Positions 7,252 to 11,313 of a stretch of DNA of 11,313 nucleotides are shown here, in pieces. This stretch comes from JAKAGZ01 sp964412105 (GTDB lineage: Bacteria > Bacteroidota > Ignavibacteria > Ignavibacteriales > Ignavibacteriaceae), in the NCBI GenBank assembly GCA_964412105.1, contig CAYPNM010000073.1, forward strand, positions 1 through 11,313. The letters are read 5' to 3'. Each line of letters starts with the position of its first letter. Within the stretch, counting starts at the first letter, position 1. The translations under genes were made by a program, and so were the position numbers. The notes beneath the pieces were generated by a model that was given only the letters and a program-made list of their open reading frames with translations, was not told the origin of the DNA and searched no databases.

Positions 7252-8353
7252 ATATCCTGTATTTTTTATAAAGTTCCCCATTCATTACCTGTGCCCCACG
7301 ATTCATCATTTCATTATCTTCAAGGATCCAGCTGGCTTCACCCAGATCAATTCCAATTTTATGAGCACGGTTTACAATTTCCCAATAGAAAACTGCATCG
7401 AGGCCTCTCTTTTGAAATTCAGGCACAATTCCAAGGGTAATAATTCTGGACCACCTGATTTTTTTCTTCTGCGTAAATAATTTAATAAAACCGAAAGGGA
7501 ATAAATTGCCATTTAGACTTTTGAATATCTGGTTATAGTCAAGCATTACGAGTGCAAAACCAACAAGCTGCCCTTCAATTTCTCCAAACAAAACCAGAGA
7601 TGGTTCAACAAGCGGCTTCAGATCTTTTGCCATTGCATCTAATTCTTCATCAGTCATGGGTACAAAACCCCAGTTAGGTGCCCATGCTTTATTGTAAACA
7701 AACTTTACCTTTTCGAGTTCAGAATCAAAATTTTTCATATTGAGCTGTGATATTTTAATTCCCGACCTTTTTTGTGCAAGCTCAGCTACACGCCTCAATT
7801 TATCAGATCCCATAACTTTTTCATTTTCCAGTTTGTAAGCGTAAAGATCCTTGGCTTTTTTAAATCCGTATCCTTCGCATAAATCCAGATAATACTTCGG
7901 ATTGTAAGTCATAAGCAATCTTGGCTCATCATCGAAACCTTCGAGCAGCATTGCATATTCATCGTTGCTCGATGGATTAGCCGGCCCACGCATTGTATCA
8001 AGGCCTTTTGTTTTCAGCCAATCTTTTACGGTGTCAAACAACTTATTGGCAACTTCCTGATCATTTATGCATTCAAAAAATCCAAAGAAGCCTGCTTTAT
8101 CATTATGATATTTATTATGCAGATCATTTTTTATTGCAGCAATTCTACCTACCAGTTCACCGTTGCGTTCAGCTAAAAAATATTCTGCTTCTGCGTGTTT
8201 GAAGAAGGGATTTTTTTCTCTGTTTAGAATTTTCTTTTTATCCATATGCAGGGGAGGAACCCAGTATGGATCATCTTTATAAATTTTCCATGGAAATTTG
8301 AGGAATCTGCTAAGATCTTTTTTCGATTTGACTGTAATAATATTTATGCTCAT
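7235..8353 (-). CDS. Double-GNAT acyltransferase, probable bacterial ceramide synthase (bCerS-like)
   Basis: This 372-residue cytoplasmic protein has two GNAT-like halves. The N-terminal half (about 5-175) contains 'FPWKIYKDDPYWVPPL', 'ELVGRIAAI' (66-74), 'GFFGFFE' (88-94) and 'MRGPANPSSND' (121-131). The C-terminal half (about 200-372) contains 'LVGFALVM' (263-270) and the acyl-thioester-binding loop 'LGIVPEFQKRGLDA' (307-320), then 'EASWILEDNEMMN' (339-351). Annotated relatives are usually just called N-acetyltransferases. Bacterial ceramide synthase, characterised in Caulobacter, is a GNAT-superfamily enzyme that N-acylates 3-ketosphinganine. Its position directly after a serine palmitoyltransferase gene, with a CerR-like reductase divergent, supports that role here; this is inference, because the sequence alone does not fix the substrate. 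SD GAGGG (8365-8361) lies 7 nt from the ATG. It overlaps the HEAT-cyclophilin gene and is preceded by a terminator hairpin. Confidence 0.75.
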   Translation of the reverse strand: MSINIITVKSKKDLSRFLKFPWKIYKDDPYWVPPLHMDKKKILNREKNPFFKHAEAEYFLAERNGELVGRIAAIKNDLHNKYHNDKAGFFGFFECINDQEVANKLFDTVKDWLKTKGLDTMRGPANPSSNDEYAMLLEGFDDEPRLLMTYNPKYYLDLCEGYGFKKAKDLYAYKLENEKVMGSDKLRRVAELAQKRSGIKISQLNMKNFDSELEKVKFVYNKAWAPNWGFVPMTDEELDAMAKDLKPLVEPSLVLFGEIEGQLVGFALVMLDYNQIFKSLNGNLFPFGFIKLFTQKKKIRWSRIITLGIVPEFQKRGLDAVFYWEIVNRAHKIGIDLGEASWILEDNEMMNRGAQVMNGELYKKYRIYDKSI

Positions 8354-8360
8354 AAAAACA

Positions 8361-8365
8361 CCCTC
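8361..8365 (-). promoter_or_regulatory. Ribosome binding site of the bCerS-like gene
   Basis: GAGGG on the minus strand lies 7 nt before the ATG at 8353 and only a few bases after the U-tract of the terminator hairpin. Any transcript reaching this gene from spt must therefore read through the hairpin. Confidence 0.7.
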
Positions 8366-8368
8366 ATT

Positions 8369-8398
8369 AAAAAAAGTCCCGCATATAGCGGGGCTTTT
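8369..8398 (-). terminator. Rho-independent terminator between spt and the bCerS-like gene
   Basis: Arms at 8372-8382 and 8388-8398 form an 11-bp stem with one G-U pair around an ATATA loop. In the minus direction the stem is GC-rich near the loop and runs into seven T residues (8375-8369). In the plus direction a T-rich tail (TTTTATTTT) also follows, so it may act both ways, though no plus-strand gene ends here. It lies 25 nt past the spt stop and just before the ribosome site of the next gene, so it may end most spt transcripts or attenuate the downstream pair. Confidence 0.8.
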
Positions 8399-8423
8399 AT
8401 TTTAGACAAAAGTAAAAATTGAC

Positions 8424-9614
8424 TCAGATCAATCCGATCTTCTTGCCGACATCTGTAAATATTTCAATTATTTTGTCCAGATGAGCTTTTTCATGTGTAG
8501 CCATATAGCTTGTCCGCATCATCTGCCTACCTTGTGGAACACCGGGAGAGATAAAAACGTTCACAAAAACGCCTGCGTCATACAACATTTTCCACATTTT
8601 GAATGATAAGTCATCATCACCGACAATTACCGGTACAATAGCAGTTCTGCCTTCTATAATTGTAAATCCTTCATTCTTAAACCCTTCTCTCATATAATTT
8701 GCATTATCCACGAGCCGGGTTACCCGTTCAGGTTCTTTTTCCAGAATATCAAGAGCAGCAAGAGCCGCTGCAACAGACGCTGGGGTAGGCGAGGCACTAA
8801 AAATAAGAGCAGGGGCAAAATGTTTAATATAATTTATAACTCTTTCGCCGCCGGCTACAAAACCACCAAGAGATGCAAATGTTTTGCTGAAAGTGCCCAT
8901 GGTAAGGTCGATATCATTTTCAAGATTGAATTCGCTTGCGGTTCCCTTTCCATTTTTACCTATAACTCCAACTGAATGAGCGTCGTCGATTAAAGTCTTT
9001 GCGCCATATTTTTTGGCAATTTTATTAAGAGTAGGCAGTTCCACAATTTCACCGCCTGTACTGAAAACACCATCGCTTACAATTAGCTTTCCGGCTTCTT
9101 CAGGTAATTTTGAAACTACTCTTTCCAGGTCTTTCATATCATTATGCTTATACCTGACAAAATCTGCAGTGGCGCCCTTTGCCATGAGGTTTCCGGCGAC
9201 TATACAGGCATGATTATCTTTATCGGAAATAACATAATCTCCCCGTTGCACTAATGTTGGAATTATCCCCTGTGCTGTCTGATAACCTGTACTGAACAAA
9301 AGAACTTTTTCTTTATTGAAAAATTTTGCAAGCTTGTCTTCTAATTCAATGTGCAGGTCTAATGTTCCAGTCAAGTACCGGGATCCGGAACATCCGGTTC
9401 CATATTTTTCAACAGCTTTGATTGCAGCTTCTTTTACTTTTGGATGAGAGGTCAGGCCGAGATAATTATTCGAGCCCGCCATTATAATTTTTTTCCCCTC
9501 TATTTGAACCACTGGACCTTCGTTTTCCTCAATCGCTCTGAAATAGGGGTAAAGCCCAAGAGCTTTTACATCATCGGCCCTTGTAAATTCATAGCATTTT
9601 TTGAATAAATCCAA
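8424..9614 (-). CDS. spt: Serine palmitoyltransferase (alpha-oxoamine synthase, PLP-dependent)
   Basis: This 396-residue cytoplasmic PLP enzyme condenses L-serine with an acyl-thioester to 3-ketosphinganine, the committed step of sphingolipid synthesis. Seen: 'SNNYLGL' (48-54); the SPT-type stretch 'GTGCSGSRYLTGTLDLHIELE' split as GTGCSGSRY (72-80) and LTGTLDLHIELE (81-92); the PLP-stacking His of DNHA (H135); the DDAHS motif (210-214); the Schiff-base lysine in TFSKTFASLGG (K244); and C-terminal 'SPGVP' with 'RTSYMATH' (367-374). The last segments favour SPT over glycine C-acetyltransferase (Kbl) or BioF, which have different sequences there. The start codon is TTG (9614-9612), supported by GGAGG 5 nt upstream; no in-frame ATG exists upstream and the next one (residue 45) would remove conserved sequence. 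The neighbouring GNAT and reductase genes fit a ceramide pathway. Confidence 0.92.
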   Translation of the reverse strand: MDLFKKCYEFTRADDVKALGLYPYFRAIEENEGPVVQIEGKKIIMAGSNNYLGLTSHPKVKEAAIKAVEKYGTGCSGSRYLTGTLDLHIELEDKLAKFFNKEKVLLFSTGYQTAQGIIPTLVQRGDYVISDKDNHACIVAGNLMAKGATADFVRYKHNDMKDLERVVSKLPEEAGKLIVSDGVFSTGGEIVELPTLNKIAKKYGAKTLIDDAHSVGVIGKNGKGTASEFNLENDIDLTMGTFSKTFASLGGFVAGGERVINYIKHFAPALIFSASPTPASVAAALAALDILEKEPERVTRLVDNANYMREGFKNEGFTIIEGRTAIVPVIVGDDDLSFKMWKMLYDAGVFVNVFISPGVPQGRQMMRTSYMATHEKAHLDKIIEIFTDVGKKIGLI

Positions 9615-9619
9615 TAAAC

Positions 9620-9624
9620 CCTCC
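9620..9624 (-). promoter_or_regulatory. Strong Shine-Dalgarno fixing the TTG start of spt
   Basis: GGAGG (minus strand) stands 5 nt before TTG at 9614. It is the best ribosome site in the window and makes the UUG start credible, possibly setting expression through a weak start with a strong SD. Confidence 0.75.
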
Positions 9625-9665
9625 GTAGCAAGTCTGTATTATTCTTTTATTTTTAAAGTTTAAAT

Positions 9666-9687
9666 TTAATTTAATTTGTTAAATTAA
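9666..9687. promoter_or_regulatory. Inverted repeat in the spt/cerR divergent region (possible operator)
   Basis: A perfect 9-bp inverted repeat, TTAATTTAA (9666-9674) and TTAAATTAA (9679-9687), flanks TTTG. It ends 16 nt before a TATAAT at 9704-9709. It is all A/T apart from one base, so chance is a real possibility. Its place between divergent pathway genes makes it a candidate regulator site. Confidence 0.3.
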
Positions 9688-9703
9688 TCTAATGAATCTA
9701 AAC

Positions 9704-9709
9704 TATAAT
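9704..9709 (+). promoter_or_regulatory. Candidate -10 element of the CerR-like gene
   Basis: A perfect TATAAT lies 26 nt before the ATG at 9736, suitable for a short leader. No good -35 is found at 16-18 nt; the inverted repeat covers that area, as would be expected for an activator-dependent promoter. Confidence 0.3.
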
Positions 9710-9735
9710 CGTTTGAAAATCAAATAAAATTGACT

Positions 9736-10728
9736 ATGAAAAACCAATCAACAGCAGTAGTAACAGGAGCTAACGGTTTTGTAGGAAGTCACTTAGTAGA
9801 TAACCTGTTAAGCCAAAATTACAAGGTAAGATGCATTACAAGAAAGACGAGCAGCCTTAAATGGCTTGAAGGTAAAGATGTTGAAATTTTTGATTGCGGA
9901 CTGTTGGATAAGCCGGGATTAAGAAAAGCATTTGATAATGCGAAACATATTTATCACGTGGCAGGTGTTGTAAAATCAAAAACTCCCGAAGGATATTTTA
10001 AAGGTAATGTAGATACGACTAAAAATTTGCTGGAGGTCGCCGAAGAATTTAAGGATAAAATTAAAAGATTTATAATTGTCAGCAGTCAGACTGCAGCGGG
10101 CCCTTCATTAGACGGAAATCCTGTAAATGAGAATGAAGTTCCTCATCCGATTACAACGTACGGAAGAAGCAAACTGGCGGAAGAGGAACTTGCAAAAACA
10201 TTTATGGAAAAATTCCCAGTTACCATATGCCGGGCTCCCGCTGTTTACGGAGAAAGAGACACAGAAATATTAATCTTCTTTAAAACATTTAACAGCGGAT
10301 TAATGACGACAATAGGTTTTGAAACAAAAAAAATAAGTTTGATTCACGTGGATGATCTTGTAAAAGGATTTATACTTGCTGCCGAATCGGATAAAGCGAA
10401 GAATCAAATATATTTCATCAGTTCTGAAAAATATTATACGTGGGAGGAAATTGGAGAGGTAACTTCAAAAGTCTTAAATAAGAAGCCGTTTAAAGTTAAA
10501 GTTCCTCATCCCGTTGTGTATTCTATCGCAGGCATCGCACAATTTTTTGCAATGTTCAGCAGCAAACCGGCAACATTGAACATTGAAAAGGCAAAGGATA
10601 TAACACAGACTTACTGGATATGCGATACATCAAAAGCAGTAAGAGATTTTGGTTATCATCAAAACATTTCTATTGAAGAGGGGATAAGAAGAACCTGCGA
10701 ATGGTATAAAGAAATGAAATGGATATAG
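9736..10728 (+). CDS. NAD(P)-dependent epimerase/3-beta-HSD-type reductase, probable ceramide reductase (CerR-like)
   Basis: This is an extended short-chain dehydrogenase of 330 residues from the chosen ATG. Seen: a Rossmann motif TGANGFVG (10-17) that binds the dinucleotide, 'VAGVVK' (75-80), the VSSQ catalytic-Ser region (115-118), the active-site YGRSK with Tyr142 and Lys146, 'CRAPAVYGERD' (166-176) and IHVDDL (203-208). Such proteins are often named dihydroflavonol reductase-like or epimerase. In Caulobacter and Bacteroides, members of this family reduce the ketone of 3-ketosphinganine or 3-ketoceramide. The divergent neighbour spt and the nearby bCerS-like GNAT support that function; the substrate cannot be proven from sequence. 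A TTG at 9730 could add two residues, but the ATG is preferred. No clear SD is seen. Sugar epimerase or hopanoid-pathway reductase remain alternatives. Confidence 0.8.
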   Translation: MKNQSTAVVTGANGFVGSHLVDNLLSQNYKVRCITRKTSSLKWLEGKDVEIFDCGLLDKPGLRKAFDNAKHIYHVAGVVKSKTPEGYFKGNVDTTKNLLEVAEEFKDKIKRFIIVSSQTAAGPSLDGNPVNENEVPHPITTYGRSKLAEEELAKTFMEKFPVTICRAPAVYGERDTEILIFFKTFNSGLMTTIGFETKKISLIHVDDLVKGFILAAESDKAKNQIYFISSEKYYTWEEIGEVTSKVLNKKPFKVKVPHPVVYSIAGIAQFFAMFSSKPATLNIEKAKDITQTYWICDTSKAVRDFGYHQNISIEEGIRRTCEWYKEMKWI

Positions 10729-10741
10729 GGAATTTTTAATG

Positions 10742-10776
10742 ATGAATGTTGAATTATGAATTATGAATGTTGAATT
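10742..10776. repeat. Five tandem degenerate heptamers in the intergenic region
   Basis: Five back-to-back 7-mers follow the pattern WTGAATK: ATGAATG, TTGAATT, ATGAATT, ATGAATG, TTGAATT. The 14-mer made of the first two is repeated exactly 21 nt later. The array sits in the 74-nt gap between two convergent genes and is followed by further ATTC/AAAATT-like sequence. Similar ATGAATT-rich filler is familiar between genes in Bacteroidota; a function is not known to me. Confidence 0.7.
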
Positions 10777-10802
10777 CAAAATTTAGTTTCCAAAATTCAC
10801 AA

Positions 10803-11204
10803 TTAGTTGTCCTTAGCACCTTCAGAAATCCAAGTCTTAACACCCTGTATTTGATTTGGGTTCAGGTTGTAATATAAGTATGGGTGATTAATTCCGGGCT
10901 TTCCAGTGATTACCCATACCAAACTGCTGTTATCAGGTTGACCACGAAATACAACATTTGGATCAGCAATGACCCCTCCATAGTAAGTAAAATTTAATCC
11001 GCCACCGCCACCGGTTCCATCGTGACATCCGGAAGTGGCACAATATACGGTTAAAACAGGCTGGATATATTTAGAATAGCTCACATTAGAAGAAGGAATT
11101 ACGACGCTGTTAATTTGATCAGCGGTTATTGAGTCTTTGCATCCAGTATAAAACATAATTGCAATAAAGGATATAAATATTGCTAAGGAATATAAAAGCT
11201 TCAT
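10803..11204 (-). CDS. Lipoprotein with cytochrome c-like CX4CH motif
   Basis: This is a 133-residue predicted lipoprotein. The hydrophobic leader ends in a lipobox-like YTGC, with Cys22 the likely lipidated residue. The mature part resembles the small planctomycete-type cytochrome c domain found in Bacteroidota lipoproteins: 'YSKYIQPVLTVYC' followed by CATSGCH (55-61), a CX4CH variant of the heme-c attachment site, then a glycine run (65-69) and a closing 'GVKTWISEGA' (121-130). Family members usually have a Met-Pro before this end; here the corresponding stretch reads 'INHPYLYYNLNPNQ', without methionine, so His107 or another residue would have to be the distal ligand, or heme may not be bound. 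The probable location is the periplasmic face of the inner or outer membrane. It is convergent with the CerR-like gene; no functional link is evident. Confidence 0.75.
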   Translation of the reverse strand: MKLLYSLAIFISFIAIMFYTGCKDSITADQINSVVIPSSNVSYSKYIQPVLTVYCATSGCHDGTGGGGGLNFTYYGGVIADPNVVFRGQPDNSSLVWVITGKPGINHPYLYYNLNPNQIQGVKTWISEGAKDN

Positions 11205-11227
11205 AATCTTTTAAAATTATTAAACAT

Positions 11228-11256
11228 AATATAAAGTGCATTGAACGTTCAAGCAA
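11228..11256 (-). promoter_or_regulatory. Candidate promoter with palindromic operator upstream of the lipoprotein gene
   Basis: On the minus strand, TTGCTT (11256-11251) and TATATT (11233-11228) are 17 nt apart. A perfect 12-bp palindrome TTGAACGTTCAA (11241-11252) overlaps the -35 edge and fills much of the spacer, a classic repressor position. The remaining sequence to 11313 shows no gene. Confidence 0.33.
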
Positions 11257-11313
11257 GGCTTAATTGCTTATGACTAAATAAGATTGATAAGGTAAAATAA
11301 TTTATCTATTTTT

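Noticed and set aside
7993..8202. 69-residue plus-strand frame inside the GNAT gene
   Set aside because: It is antisense to conserved GNAT sequence with no supporting start signals.
8424..9614. Reading of the PLP enzyme as 2-amino-3-ketobutyrate CoA ligase (Kbl) or BioF
   Set aside because: The GSRYLTGTLDLH and RTSYMATH segments fit serine palmitoyltransferase better, and no threonine-degradation or biotin gene is adjacent.
10770..10779. TTGAATTCAA palindrome as an operator
   Set aside because: It is formed by the last heptamer of the repeat array and lies between gene ends, not in a promoter.
11251..11269. AAGCAA/TTGCTT 6-bp hairpin as a terminator
   Set aside because: The stem is short, the loop is 7 nt and no T-run follows on either strand; one arm is better explained as part of a promoter candidate.

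Overview
The window looks like a chromosomal segment from a low-GC member of the Bacteroidota/Chlorobi lineage, most plausibly an Ignavibacteria-type bacterium. This is an inference. It rests on AT-rich DNA, a DUF4835/PorD-type protein, a PorV/PorQ-like outer-membrane barrel, many signal peptides ending in 'AQ', and bacterial sphingolipid genes. Several genes have clear Shine-Dalgarno sequences (AAGGA, GGGGAG, GAGGG, GGAGG), and the promoter candidates look sigma-70-like. That fits Ignavibacteria/Chlorobi better than Bacteroidia/Flavobacteriia, which mostly lack SD sites.

Left part (1-5245): a type II NADH dehydrogenase (+) meets tail-to-tail, with one base between stops, a two-gene minus-strand unit. 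That unit encodes a PorV/PorQ-like beta-barrel and then an exported protein with a ComEA-like helix-hairpin-helix module followed by a long predicted beta-strand region. Divergent from this unit is a DUF4835 (PorD-like) exported protein. The gap between them holds two interleaved candidate promoters.

Middle and right part (5239-10728): this is the most interesting region. It encodes three proteins matching the set known to make bacterial ceramides in Caulobacter: a serine palmitoyltransferase (spt, minus strand), a double-GNAT acyltransferase of the kind proposed as bacterial ceramide synthase (bCerS, minus strand, downstream of spt), and an NAD(P)-dependent epimerase/3-beta-HSD-type reductase resembling CerR (plus strand, divergent from spt). 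The proposed route is serine plus acyl-thioester to 3-ketosphinganine (Spt), N-acylation (bCerS), then ketone reduction (CerR). A strong terminator hairpin sits between spt and the bCerS-like gene. The bCerS-like gene overlaps a downstream gene for an exported HEAT-repeat/cyclophilin fusion. No dedicated ACP or acyl-ACP synthetase is visible here.

Right end (10729-11313): a short intergenic heptamer repeat is followed by a minus-strand lipoprotein with a CX4CH cytochrome-like motif. Its upstream region carries a perfect 12-bp palindrome inside a candidate promoter spacer. No rRNA, tRNA, CRISPR array, insertion sequence or gene-free stretch above 300 bases was seen.
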